The notes beneath the pieces were generated by a model. That model was not told where the DNA came from. It was given only the letters and a program-made list of their open reading frames with translations, and did not search any database. The position numbers and the translations under genes are program-made. A DNA stretch of 64,000 bases from Haematococcus lacustris. Lineage: Eukaryota > Chlorophyta > Chlorophyceae > Chlamydomonadales > Haematococcaceae. Positions 35,327 through 47,000 of this stretch are shown here, piece after piece. Position 1 is the stretch's first letter; each line of letters starts with the position of its first letter. The DNA lies in the NCBI GenBank assembly GCA_030144725.1, contig JASKMD010000031.1:11520862-11584861 (forward strand), in the 5' to 3' direction.

Positions 35327-36845
35327 GCACCGCTGAGAGCGAGATAGTTTTTGCTGCGTCTGCCATTTCGTAGATATGACTCTCCTCTGTTCAAAGCACT
35401 GTTTACATATATTTTTGACTGAGTGGCTGCGGAGATACGGGCTTCGTATCACAGGGGGGTGGTTTTCAGGTAGTTGGGAACGCCTGACTGAACTCCAAGA
35501 GGTCAAACCGCGACGCCCCGCTACAGCGTTGAGCTCCGCAGCTTGGCCTGCGAGGGACGGCGGGGGACATTGCCCCCTCCGAGGTAGAGAAAGTAGCCAT
35601 CATCAACATAATCATCAGCGAAATAGTTACAAGTTTCGGTGTACAGTGCATGCGCTAGCTGAACATTTTGAGCCGTCCGCAGTATCCATGACGAGAATCC
35701 ACTGCAAGCTTCCAACCAGCAAATGCTCAACAGACCAACAAGTCCCTAGGGAACCAATGTGTCGCTACTGTTGCGACTTCACCCCTGTTGCGGTGCCAAG
35801 TGTTCAAACGCCAAGTACTAAAAGCAATGCGATGAAGGAAGAAGAAGATGCAACAACACGCAGAGACAACGACAGTTCGTGATGCAGCCCCATGAACCTC
35901 GCAACTCATCATGGCCTGTAATGGAGCGGAGTGGCGGACGGCCCTTCTCAACCCTGCACAGGAATCCATGGCTAAGGGTGGAGGGTGGGTAGCGGAGGCA
36001 GTACATATGCATGGCCGCATCCGTTTGTCCCGTGATTTCATCCGACCCGCAACAATGCACTCGCAGAACTGCGCGGTAGCTAGGCTACATCCGCTACGCC
36101 CTCCGCGCCGTCTTCCAACCTCACACATGTGCATGCCTCATGTCATGCAAGCAATGATATGCTGGCTACCCTGCTTGGCGACCAGAGCTGGTTTAGTAGC
36201 GATATCTAGACACTCCATGCGCTGCCTGGGCCACAGACGCTCCTGTGGTGGCCTTATAGCCTCATAGCGCTACTGACAAGTCACACCTTTAACTAAGCCC
36301 TGTGCAGCCACCCCCAGCCTAGCTCAGCAAAAGCCCATGCTGTGCGCATACACACACATACCCTCCCTCCCCCCCCAACCACAAAGTAGCCTGCCACTGC
36401 CCCAACATGCTCCTTGGGCTGCACCCACGACTGTCAACAAGCAGACACGCTGCTGAGATAGTGAGCACAACAGGAGTTTTCCGTCCGAGCTGGCTAGTGC
36501 CAGGGCCCTGTTGCCGTGTGTGCTCCCCACTGTCCTGATGGCTGTCCTGCACACCGGCACACATGCACTCGTCACACCTCAGCCGGGCCACCGACAGGTC
36601 CACCACCTACAGGCCCCCGCTCAAGCGCTGCAGCCCCCAACAGCAGCAACAGCTGACCGCCAGCATTGAGCTACCAGCCTACTTCCAAGCATCTCTTAGG
36701 CTTCATACCCACAGCCTCTTCTTCCTCGAGCCTCGCAAAGGCTTACCACCCACAACCACCCGCTCCACCCTTCTAGCGCCCAACATGACTACAATATACC
36801 ATCACCACCACCACCAGCCATTCCGCTGCCCAGCCTCCTCCTCCT

Positions 36846-36877
<32 letters not shown>

Positions 36878-37869
36878 GTGTAGAATTAGGCATGCCTAGT
36901 ATTGCTCACCCTCTCCACCCAACACAGTTACAGCAGCAAACACTCTGCCCTGCCCTGCCCTGGCCTGGCCTGCCATTGCCCACTGGCCGGATTCAGAGCT
37001 CTGCCACTCGCCAGGCAACTCACCCTACTAGGCCGCCTTCATGCTGCCAGCGCATTCCCCTTGGCTCACTGCGGAGTGCACCTCTCACTCTGCCCTGCTC
37101 AAGCTCTCAGGGCGTCATTGTGAGGGGCCAGGTGCTGCAGCACAACAGCAAGCTCTGAACCCAGCCAAGCTGGCCCAGGCCACAGCTGCCCTCCCCAGGA
37201 CCTATCAGCCCCTCAGCCCTCACCCCTACAACATCAGAAGGGGGTTGCATGCTCGGCAACCGCACAGCATGGCACCTTCCATGCACCTTCCATCTGGAAC
37301 AATGGAGAGTGGCATGCACCACCCTAGCAACCCAGGGACCCCTGCCTTCCCCCATACACGCATACACATGACTGTGTCTGCTGGCTGATTATGCTGCTAC
37401 AGCTCAGCCTGGCCCCCTAACACCCTGACCTGACAACGCCCCTGCCCTACCCCTGCATCGAATCTAGCTGGTTGATGGTCTGAGTAATACAATCGGCAGC
37501 TACATCCTCAAGTTATGCTATCGAGTCCATGCAACATTTCAGACCACCTGTCACGATACAGACAGGCTCGGCCTTCACCAGCCACTTTCCATGCCACCCA
37601 AACTCCTGACATGTTATGACACCATCTGCATGCGTCAGTGCTTATTATTAAGAACCAGAGCAGGGGCTGACTTGCTCCTCAAGCCCTCCGACTACTGCAC
37701 CTCACCTCACCAGCCCACCCACCAGACTTGAGCTACGTTGCACTCAACATAGTCTGCCAGCCACCTTCTCCAGCGGTATTACCCAGTCGCCGTGACACGT
37801 CATTACACCTCTTGAACATACACCTTTGCGTCTCAAAATCAGCCGCGTCCGGCACCCAGTGTGACCAGG
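35327..37869. other. Intergenic, no recognised gene
   Basis: At 35442-35488 there is a looser third copy of the CAGGGG...GTTGGGAACGCCTGAC repeat just after the transposase, possibly related to its 3' boundary. A CAG microsatellite lies at about 36847-36880. The remainder has only short, unsupported open frames. The right end should contain the 3' UTR of the bHLH-ACT gene. Confidence 0.45.
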
Positions 37870-40433
37870 TCACACCCTCGCGCGCTTGCTGAGGGCCGGC
37901 GAGCCCAGCTGCGCCAGCTGCTCAAACGCGGCGCCCTGTGGCAGCATCAGCTGCGGATTGGACAGACAAGGTGCGCACGGCGTCCAGCCAGGCTGATTTG
38001 GGGAGAATGGGGCGAGGGCCGCGGCCGCAGACCCCAGAGCATTGGGCGATGAGACGGGCGAGTTGGAGCCGGATACCAGGGCCGGGGCAGCGGCCAGCGT
38101 CGCGGCGTCCAGCAGATGCGCATACAGCGCGGCGTTCACCGCGCATTGCAGCTCGTCCGGTGTCAGGCTGGTGTCGTGGACTTGCAGGCGGTACACTTGC
38201 TGCGCCTTGCCACCCGCCGTGGTGACCACGCTAGCGGCGGTGATTGACAGGGGCAGAGCGCGCAGGGCTGCAGAGATGTCGGCCAGGAGGCCAGGGCGGT
38301 CACGGCAGGTCACACGCATCATCCACGGCTCACCTGCCCGGCTGCCCTGCTCCACCATGACGCCTGTAGGCCAGCAGTGGCACATGCTTTCGCATGGCTC
38401 CACATCCGTAATAGCATTAACAAGAAAAAGGAAGACAAGAACATCGCTGCTAGTGGCTTGATGAGGTGAAAGAAAGAGCAGCAGAAGAAACAGAAAGGGG
38501 CAGGCTGTTTTGAGCGCACTGCTTGAACACTGTCGGCAAGGCTGGTTACAGGAGGCGTGGGAACAGCTCTGCCAAGGCCTTACCAGTGGCGGAGGGTGAG
38601 ATGTCCATGGCCAGAGGCATAGCCAGGGGTGGCTGGTGCGCTGTACAGCCCAGGCGCTGCAGCAGCTGGATGGTGTCAGCCAGGACAGCATGGCGTGGGC
38701 GCTTGCCTCCTGCGGGGTGGGGTGGCCAAGGCAGCAGGTGAGTTGCAGTCGCAACGACCTGCTGTACAGCAGCAGTCCAGTTTTTTTGTGAGCTGGTGAG
38801 CTATGAAACTTTGAAAACCTGTGTTTGTGCAGTTTTGTTTTCTAGGACTTTGAACACTTTGCTTTGAGACTTTGAGACTTTGAAAACAGGAGAAGGTAAT
38901 GAAGAAAAAATAAAGGTGCTGACCTCCCTTCTCCTCCTATTCTCCCCCCTTCTTGTGCTCCACCACTCACGTGCTTCACCCATCGCCTTGCCGCCCAGCT
39001 CCTGCTCTACCCCTTGGGCTGGTGGCACCATCTCCGCCAGCAGCTCGATGAGCTGGTTCAGCCGGTCATGCCGTGGCCTAGCGTCCCCAGCCCTGGATCC
39101 CTCCGGGCTGGCCACCCCCCCAGCGCTGCTGGCCAGCACGCCCAGGCTAGGGTAGCGCACCAGCTGCCCAGTGGCGGTCACCCTGGGCGTGAGCAGGCAG
39201 CCCGACCCTGCTGACACCAGGCCTCCTGTGCCAGAGCCAGGGGATGCCAGGCACGGGCTGCCAGGAGCCAGGTGGGGGGCCAGGTGGCTGGGGCCGCAGC
39301 TAGGGGCCTGAGGGGGCCCCCTGCTCTGCCCCAGGTGCTCCCCTGAGCAGCGGCCCATGAGCTCCAGCTGGCTCATGCTGCCTGGCAGGCTGTGGGGGCC
39401 GCGGGGGGGGCAGTGGAAGGGGTGCAGTAGGGGGTGGCTGCCCTGGTGTGGGGTGCCCGGCTGCTGGGGGGGCGTGGGGGGCAGCCGGGGCCCAGGGCCT
39501 GAAGCCAGGCAGCCCAGTGATGGCCAGCAGCCTGAGGTGCCGGGGGGCAGGTTTGCAAAGGCTGAGGGGAGGGGCTGGTTGGCGTCGAACCTCAGGCCCA
39601 GCTCTGCGGCCAGCTGGTGGATGTTGGGCAGGGCGGTGGGGCCGCTGGGGCAGTCTCGGTTGCCAGCCTCAGCTTTGAACTGCGGTGCGCAGGGAGGAGG
39701 ACTGCAGGAAGTGAGGGGTGCGGCAGGTTTGTAGGGAGGGTGGCGGGAGCGGCTAGGGTGGAGCAGAGGGTATATGTCTATGCCTGGCACTGTACATTAT
39801 GGCAAAACCTTGGTCAAGGTCTTGCAATCAGTGCATGTGAGCAGCCCTGATGCATTGGTGAATTCTGCATAGCAAACCTGCGGCAGGTGTAGATGACTCT
39901 GGGAGGGAGGCTTCAAAGGTAGTGGTGGTATCGGTGGTAGTGGTGCTGCTGCTGCTGGTGGTGTGGTAATGGTGCTGCTGCTGCTGGTAGTGGTGGTGGT
40001 GTGGTGGTGGTGGTGCTTCTTATTGCTGTTGCAAACTATTGAACTGGGGTGTGGCAGTGCAGACATGCGTGCTACACGAGTGTTACTGAAGTTTCGGCTT
40101 AGGCTACAATGCATGGCTACACATCCGACGCGGCTGCGAATGTGGTGCACGTCGCAACTGTGAAGCTTCAGGTGCGGGTAGCCGCACCTGCGCCATGGAT
40201 TGTCCCGATGTCGACGACTCCGGTCGAGCTTGTTGGGCCCTCTTCCCTCTGCCTCCTCCACTGGCGGCCTCACTGGTGCTGCTGGCTGCTGGTTGCTGGG
40301 AAACCCAACAGCTGGTGCCCAGGGGAGCATCATTGTAGGTCTCTGCGGAGCCGATGCGCCAGTCGTCCAGGCAGTGTAGGTCAAGCTGCTCAAGGTCGCA
40401 CAATGCGCGGTTATGTAGCTCGGCGCAGCTCAT
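37870..40433 (-). CDS. bHLH-ACT domain transcription-factor-like protein
   Basis: Four exons in matching phase: 40433-40188, 39679-38971, 38709-38584 and 38363-37870, predicted 524 residues. The start MSCAELHNRALCDLEQLDLH was chosen because it opens exon 1 and splices in phase to FKAEAGNRDC. Exon 2 is Pro/Gly/Ser-rich and ends with PRHDRLNQLIELLAEMVPP, a bHLH helix 1. The loop spans the intron, and helix 2 is RPRHAVLADTIQLLQRLG in exon 3. Exon 4 contains an ACT domain: WMMRVTCRDRPGLLADISAA, LPLSITAASVV, KAQQVYRLQV. bHLH-ACT proteins are plant and algal transcription factors in which ACT mediates dimerisation. The basic region lacks the usual His-Glu-Arg, with ARPRHDR where ERRRRDR is typical, so E-box binding may be weak or absent. 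Expected to be nuclear. Confidence 0.75.
39903..40020 (+). repeat. Imperfect GGT/GCT trinucleotide repeat in intron 1
   Basis: Stretches of TGGTGGTGG and TGCTGCTGC lie within intron 1 of the bHLH-ACT gene. Confidence 0.75.
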
Positions 40434-41310
40434 CTGCACTGGTGCCAACGACACCCAGCACCCAGTCAGCAGGACGGTCGCATCAATCAATCTGATGTTG
40501 AGACTGAACTCCGGCACGGCAAAGGAGTGCAGGGTCTGACAAATGCTGTGAAAAATGTATCCGCTGGCTGTGGGCCATTGGCAAGCCTATACATCATTTG
40601 CACAGCCTCTATTAAGCCGGGTTGAGACCCACCTCACGTGCCGAGTGCCGAGTTGCCAATGTTGCCAAGTTGCGGAGGAAGCGGTCCCGCGGCCAAGCAG
40701 GCTTACTGTAATGCGCGCTTTGTGTGCGTCTTGTTCATTGACGCACGTGAGAATTCTCTTTTTTAGCACGTGGGGCCAAGCAAAAGCACCGGCAGGGGGA
40801 GAAAAACAGGAGCTAACATGAACCTAGAGCCGTCATATACAGGAGCCTTCGTGCAAGCAGATGCTTGGGTTAGTTGTTGCTGGTCAACAACTGTCGCACC
40901 AGCCGGGTTGGTATACGCCACCCCCATGAGGCCTTCCTTTGTGAGCCGCTCAACTCTTTGGCTGAGAGTGTTAGAAAGCAGGACAAGTAGCAGGCCATTT
41001 GATCTTCCAGTGACAGATGAGTACACATATGCTCTATCAAATCAGGTGAAAGCATATTCATTGGCATCCGTGCATTCTACTCGATTATTCGCGGCCCGCT
41101 TATTCGCGGCCCGCTTTAGTCGATGCCGAAGGCCCGTGTTTTAAGTTTGCCGTGTAAAGCTAGCCGAACTCCATTTATGTCGTTGGAGCCAAAGAGCGGC
41201 TGCGCTGCCAATAATCGAAGGAGCAGCCCGGTTTTCGGAGTGGAGGTGGTATGTTGATGTTGAGAGTTGCTTTCCGCGCTCTCAAAGCTGCAATGCCGGT
41301 CTTGCACGTC

Positions 41311-41325
41311 ACACTAGTCACAGCC
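41311..41325 (+). repeat. 15-bp direct repeat flanking the Fanzor gene, downstream copy
   Basis: ACACTAGTCACAGCC, also present at 43132-43146. After a few mismatched bases both copies continue TTGTC. The copies bracket the Fanzor gene at a distance of 1,821 bp. Confidence 0.7.
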
Positions 41326-41350
41326 CCCTTGTCCCTCACTAGGGCCTCCA

Positions 41351-41433
41351 TTTGAGCCGGATCAGTAGTACCCACTAGCAGCCACCAGCAGCCACTAGCA
41401 GCCACTAGCAGCCACTATCTGATCCGACTCAAA
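41351..41433 (-). ncRNA. Candidate hairpin downstream of Fanzor (possible guide-RNA region)
   Basis: TTTGAGCCGGATCAG at 41351-41365 pairs with CTGATCCGACTCAAA at 41419-41433 with one wobble position. The loop contains repeated AGCAGCCACT units. It lies about 158 bp past the Fanzor stop codon. In TnpB and Fanzor systems the guide RNA comes from the 3' side of the gene, so a guide role is conceivable. A small inverted-repeat element is the alternative. No expression evidence exists here. Confidence 0.4.
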
Positions 41434-41590
41434 CAGTGTTATTGGGCTGTGTGGAGTAAACCCTGTGCACATGGCACATGAGCCGCCTACCACTTACACT
41501 ATTGACTGACCATGAGGGCAATGTGTAGAGTTGGCATGACCTGCATGTACTAAGTGTAAGCTGATGACAGCTCAACAAAGGGGGCACACA

Positions 41591-43131
41591 TTACTGTGCC
41601 CCAGCAGGCTGCTGCTGCTGTTGCTGGGCCTTGGGAGGCTTGTCTCGCAGCCGCTTGTAGCCCAGGCCAGGGTATTCCTTGCCCTTGGCTGGCAGAGCTG
41701 TCTGGTCAGGCGAGTAGCACAGCTCCAGTGACCGCCACCTGCTCTCCCCAATGCGCTGCATGTTCAGCGCTGCATTGCATTCCCTGTCCAGCCACCTGCC
41801 TGGCTGTGGTGCTGGCTTGGCTTTGGCAGCCTTGCCCTTGGCCTTGCCTGTGCCCTCAGTGGGCTGGGTGGACTCAGCTGCCTGCTCAGCCTTGGTGCGC
41901 TTGCTGCGCTTGGCTGGCTGGGGAGTGCTGGGCCCTGGCTCTGAGGCTGCTGTTGGTGTGGCTTCCTGGCTGCTGCGTGGGGCCTGCGGGGGCTTGCGGG
42001 GGGGCACTACTGGGCACCACATCATGCCCCGCACTGGCTGGTCACGATCCTGGCTCCAGGCTGGGCGCACCAGGCGGGGTTCCACCTGCCCTGCTGGTGT
42101 CTTCCAGCCTGCGGGTCTTGTGGCACTGAGTGTGTTCAGCTCCTCCTCACATGGTTGCTTGCCATTCACTGCTGAGCTGCTGACCCGGGTGGTGCGGTGC
42201 TCATCCACAAGCACCACCCTGCCCCGCCGCTGGCCTGCGCCCCTGGGCCTGCACACCACCTTGCGGCAGGCACGCAGCACCGCATCAGCACCCCACCCAC
42301 CCCCAGTGCCAATGGTAGCAGCGCCAAAGAACACCACCAGCTGCTTGGCGTGATTGTGGCGCTTCATGGACAGCTCAGCCATGTCCTCTTCTAACTGCAG
42401 CCATGCACACAACGCGCACATATGATGGCTGACATGGTTGCACCAGGTTAGGCATGGCACAATCAAGTACCTTTTCACGTTATGCCTAACCCACCACCTC
42501 CCAGTCCCTTACCCTCCCTCCCTCCCACCTACCCACCCACCCACCCTCACCTTGTTGAAGAACTGCTCCAGCGCCCGGTCTTGGGCTCCGTACAGCCGCA
42601 GCCGCTGCCGTGCCCACTTGGGGTCCAGGTACACCTCCCACACCGCATCCCAGGTGGCCAGGGTGACGGTGATGTGCTTTAGGTTGGCCTCCAGGGAGGT
42701 GCCGGCTGAGCTTGCTGCTGCTAGGTGCTGGAGGTGGGGCTTGATCGGTGCTAGCCACCGCTCAGTGTCACGGCGGGCATTGTTCAGGCCGCTGGCATGC
42801 TTCACCTGGCCCTTGGTCAGCTTCCACCGGCGCAGCTGGTCTGCCATCAGCTGGCCTGACCGCAGATCCCACACCCCAGAGGCTGCGCTGACTGCCTGGG
42901 TGACGCCGGGGTCGATGCCCACCCCAAACACAAACTTACGTAGCTCACAGTCGACTAGGGACACGAACCTTTCTGTTTCTTGTCGCTACCCTTCCGCTTC
43001 TTCTTAGCCATCACGCGATGCGCAGTGCGACGGGCGGTGGCCTTTTCAAGCAATTTGGATTTCCCGGGAGATTCATGGAGGGATGTCAGCAAGGACCACG
43101 TCCAACCAGTCAGTGTCACAGTCACCAGGGG
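41591..43131 (-). CDS. Fanzor-type RNA-guided nuclease homologue (eukaryotic TnpB), probably disrupted
   Basis: Exon 1 runs from about 43131 to 42551 and exon 2 from 42394 to 41591, joined by a clean phase 0 intron (AAG|GTGAGG ... CTGCAG|TTAGAA). RuvC-I is FVFGVGIDPGVTQAVSAASG at about 42930. A glutamate motif VVLVDEHRTTRVSS lies near 42200, and RuvC-III is WLDRECNAALNM near 41780, followed by GESRWRSLELCY. This order and spacing is that of TnpB/Fanzor proteins; the VDEHRT glutamate matches the alternative active-site position described for Fanzors. A lysine-rich nuclear-signal-like stretch MAKKKRKGSDKKQK precedes RuvC-I but is in another frame; a one-base shift near 42966 would join it. Oddities: RuvC-III has Glu where Asp is usual (DRE rather than DRD), the expected zinc-finger cysteines after VDEHRT are mostly missing, and little N-terminal domain remains. 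The gene lies 71 bp from the NAA15 stop on the same strand. Confidence 0.75.
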
Positions 43132-43146
43132 ACACTAGTCACAGCC
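43132..43146 (+). repeat. 15-bp direct repeat flanking the Fanzor gene, upstream copy
   Basis: ACACTAGTCACAGCC, identical to 41311-41325. The open frame leading into RuvC-I begins exactly at this repeat, because its TAG closes the frame. Confidence 0.7.
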
Positions 43147-43201
43147 ACATTGTCTAGCGCTGAGGGCCCCTGACACAACCTGGCCAGCTGTGTGACGATG
43201 C

Positions 43202-44001
43202 TCAAAATGCCAGCTTGCCGAACACCTCCACGACCCCGTCAACCTGCAGATCCGGGTCTATGGCAACGCAGCTTGCGCCGTCAAACACCCTAGAATACTC
43301 GAACTCCGCGGCACAGGCTGCCCGCCATTGCGCGGCCGCGGCCCCTACTATCCCCATGCTTTCTAGCAGCGTCAGCGCCTCTACACACTCCTCGTGTTTC
43401 AGAGGCGGCGAGGACCTGCGGTGATAAGGCGGAGGGCAAAGTGTGGCTGCAGCAAGGTATCACACTTAAATCACACATGACTTACCCAAACGGCGTGTCC
43501 AGGAGCAACTGTGCAGCTTGCGCCGCGGCGCCCGGCCTGTCTAATGACAGCAGCGCCCGCGCCCCGGCCAAGCGATGCGCCAGCGAGGCGGCCGCGTGGT
43601 TCTCAAGCCATGCATCGTTGTACGAGGCGATGCTCGATGCAGACCCCAGCAGCTCTGCGACGCCTTGCGCTACCAGCGCTGCCACGCTGGGGTGCTGCTC
43701 CGGTGAGCCAACAGGTCGCGGTTCCGCCACTGCGGAGGACAAGGGGGCGGGTGACCAGGCGCCGTCGCAACAACAGCTGGAGAGTGGGATGTGATGTCAT
43801 ACCTGGTCCGCATCAGCTTCGGCCAGCTGACCGCGAACCGGGCCATGCTCGAAGATTGAGACGCGTGCATCCGCTTCCATCACACCCCCCAGCTAGCCTC
43901 ACGAAACAAATCGACAGACTAGCATAGCAGGAGCGGGACATACGCCAGTTGCCTTGAGTCTCTTGCTCCTTAAGGTCACCACCGGAGTTGGCGGCGGCGG
44001 C

Positions 44002-44035
<34 letters not shown>

Positions 44036-47000
44036 GCGGCGGCGGCAGCAGCAGCTGCACCGCTCGCTCGCCCGCTCGCTCGCCCGCCCGCCCGCTCGCT
44101 CGCCCGCTCCGCCCGCCCGCCCGCCCGCCCGCCCGCCCGCCCGCCCGCCCGCCCGCCCGCCCGCCCGCCCGCCCGCCCGCCCGCCCGCCCGCCCGCCCGC
44201 CCGCCCGCCGCCCGCGCCCGCCCGCCCGCCCGCCCGCCCGCCCGCCCGCCCGCCCGCCCGCCCGCCCGCCCGCCCGCCCGCCCGCCCGCCTGCTTCACCC
44301 TGTGTCCCTCACCTCGTTTACACAGCTTGACTAGGGCCGTGTGCACCCCTGGATGGCTGCTGCCAGCCAAGGCCAGGGCGCGCTGCACCCCAGACAGCGC
44401 CAACAGCAGGCGGCCGCGCCGCCCATACACCTCCGCTGCTGCCAGGTGCGTGTTCAAGCTGCTGGGCGCATGTGTCTTCAGGGATGCCACCAGCTTGGCT
44501 GCCTCGCCTGCGGTGCCGACATGCCCCAGCAACAGCAGCGGCAGCAGCAGTGATGTCCCTCCTGCTGCCCTAGTGTCACCTTGCAGTACTCCAGAGCACA
44601 ACAACAGCGGCAGCCCCTGCCCTGCACTTGCAACACATTGAAGGCATGATCGCCCCCGTGGCAGCTTCTACTTGGCCCTGACAGCGCTGCGCAAGCTATT
44701 GGCCATCAACAGGCTGCCTTGTGGTCAGCGCTTCTTGCCATGTGAACGAACCTGGTATCAGAGAATCTGCAATACCACTAAACCTGGCTGCATGGCGGCA
44801 GGGGGGTGCATGGCGGCATGGGGGTGCATGGCTGACTGGCTGCGCTGCCTCACCTAGGGCGTCTGTGGTAGCTGCCAGCTGAGCTCCATCTGGGTCCTGG
44901 TCCTTGTCCTGTGGGGGTCAGGCGCATCGGTCCAGCCGGGTTGGGGCACAGATAGGTGGGTGGGGTGGGGTGGGGTGGGGTGGGGTGGGGTGGGGTGGGT
45001 GGGGTGGGGTGGGGTGGGGTGGGGTGGGGTGGGTGGGGTGGGGTGGGGTGGGGTGGGGTGGGGTGGGGTGGGGTGGGGTGGGGTGGGGTGGGGTGGGGTG
45101 GGGTGGGGTGGGGTGGGGTGGGGTGGGGTGGGGTGGGGTGGGGTGGGGTGGGGTGGGGTGGGGTGGGGTGGGGTGGGGTGGGGTGGGGTGGGGTGGGGTG
45201 GGGTGGGGTGGGCCCTCATGCACAGACATCCACGGTGAAGGCCCACCCGCCCTCCCGCCCCCCGCCCGCTTGACCATCTGCCCGCCCAGCCACCCCTTCT
45301 CACCCTCTTCTCAGCCTGGGCTGATTGCTGCTTCTTTGCACCACCCTTTTCTGCTGCTGCCGCCACCACCGCTGCCTTGGCTGCAGCAGCTGCTGCCGCC
45401 TCTTCAGCTTCCTTGGCTCTCTGCTTCTCCTCCTGTCACAGCCAACAACATCACAGCAACATCCTGGCTTGCACGCATACCTACCATACTCTGGCATCCT
45501 AACAGTCCAGAGTGGAATGCTGTTCTCTACTACACCTATGACTCTGTTCAACAGCGACATGCAGATCATCTGCTGCGACAAAGTGAGCGGGTGGTGTACG
45601 AGACATGAGATAAGGAGTGAGGCAAATGAGTGATTGAAATGAGGTGTCTGTATCCTTAAGTGAGGACAACATCGCCACAGCATGTGACCCCCCCCTCCCC
45701 CCTCCCACTGGCCGCACTTGCCTTCTTTTTCTTCAACTTGAACTTCTTGCGCTCTTCAGGGCTCATGCTGGCCAGCAGCGCCTCCTCATCAGCCGCCTGC
45801 ACACCATGCGCACAGCACAAGCAGGGGCAGCAGGGCCAGGTCAGAGGAGCATACAATTTACTCCTGCCCCTGCCCCCGCCCCCGCCCCCGCCCCCGCCCC
45901 CGCCCCCGCCCCGCCCCCGCCCCCGCCCCTGCCCCTGCCCCTGCCCCTGCCCCTGCCCCTGCCCCTGCCCCTGCCCCTGCCCCTGCCCCTGCCCCTGTCC
46001 CTGCCCCTGCCCCTGCCCCTGGGAGCTGCAAGAGGCAGGTGGCAAGCCTGTACGCTCAGACCCCAGCTCTGCCTGCTGCTTCAGCGCGCCCCAAGGCCCG
46101 AGGACCCCCAGGACCCCCAGCCGCACTTTCTGCGCCACACTGGGCGCCTCATGCAGGGCCAGGTAGGCGGCCACCAGCAGGTGCGCAGCCTTGGCGTAGA
46201 AGGGGTGGCTCAGCAGCCGGTCCTCCATGCGCAGCATGGCCACGTAGGCCCGCAGCGTCGACTTGCGTATACAATAACTGCGGGGCGAGGGAGTGTGGGA
46301 GTGGGAGTGGGAGTGGGAGTGGGAGGAAGGGAGGGGGAGGTTAACAGCATCCCCCAGTGCCTAATTGAGACCCCTGCTTGGTCTAGCTTCAGTAAAGGCC
46401 AGCCAGCCCTCCACCCCCACCTGTGGAAGTCCACCTGGTCTTCTCGGATGTCGTCAAAGTGCTTGATTGCAGTGGTGAGGCGTTTCAAGGCCTGAAGGAT
46501 GAGCAGCAGCAGCAGCAGTAGCAGCAGCAGCAGGAGGAGGAGGAGGAGGTGAGGCAGATTGCGAGCTCACCCAGCACGGATCAGGATCCTGCTTCTCTCA
46601 CGACAGCGTTGATCTTATGGCCCCTGAGACCATGCCGCCTCCTCTGCCTGCCTGTGCACTGCACCGCCTTGCAGCTGGCCCCATACCAGGTCCAGCCTCC
46701 CTTGCCCCTAGGCCCTAGCCCCAGCCCCTTCCACCTGTGCTTGCTTTGGTGTGCAGCCGGTGACCCTGGCCTGCCCCAAGTCCTTCCAGCCAGCAGTACC
46801 TTGCCGTACTCTTTGCGCCGCAGGTGAGCCGCCCCTGCTGCGCACTCGAAACCCATGTGCTGCATGTCGAACAAAGCAGCCAGCCCGGCCGCAATGTCGC
46901 CGTCCTTTGTAAACAGGCAGGCCGTCTTCTCAGCCTGCAGCCAGACACTGGGGTGACGGAGTGGGGGCTGGTCCTGGGGAATGCACAGGGAGGGGCGGGG

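Larger units (their letters stand above)
40434..41590. other. Region between bHLH-ACT and Fanzor genes
   Basis: Holds the upstream region of the bHLH-ACT gene, a short duplication of TTATTCGCGGCCCGC at about 41088-41115, one candidate Fanzor flank repeat (41311-41325) and the hairpin at 41351-41433. A minus-strand open frame at 40870-41067 has no recognised family. Confidence 0.45.

Noticed and set aside
44904..45608. Long open frames over the GGGTG array and other simple repeats
   Set aside because: Stop-free simple repeats are open in several frames on both strands; they sit in introns of NAA15, whose exons explain the locus.
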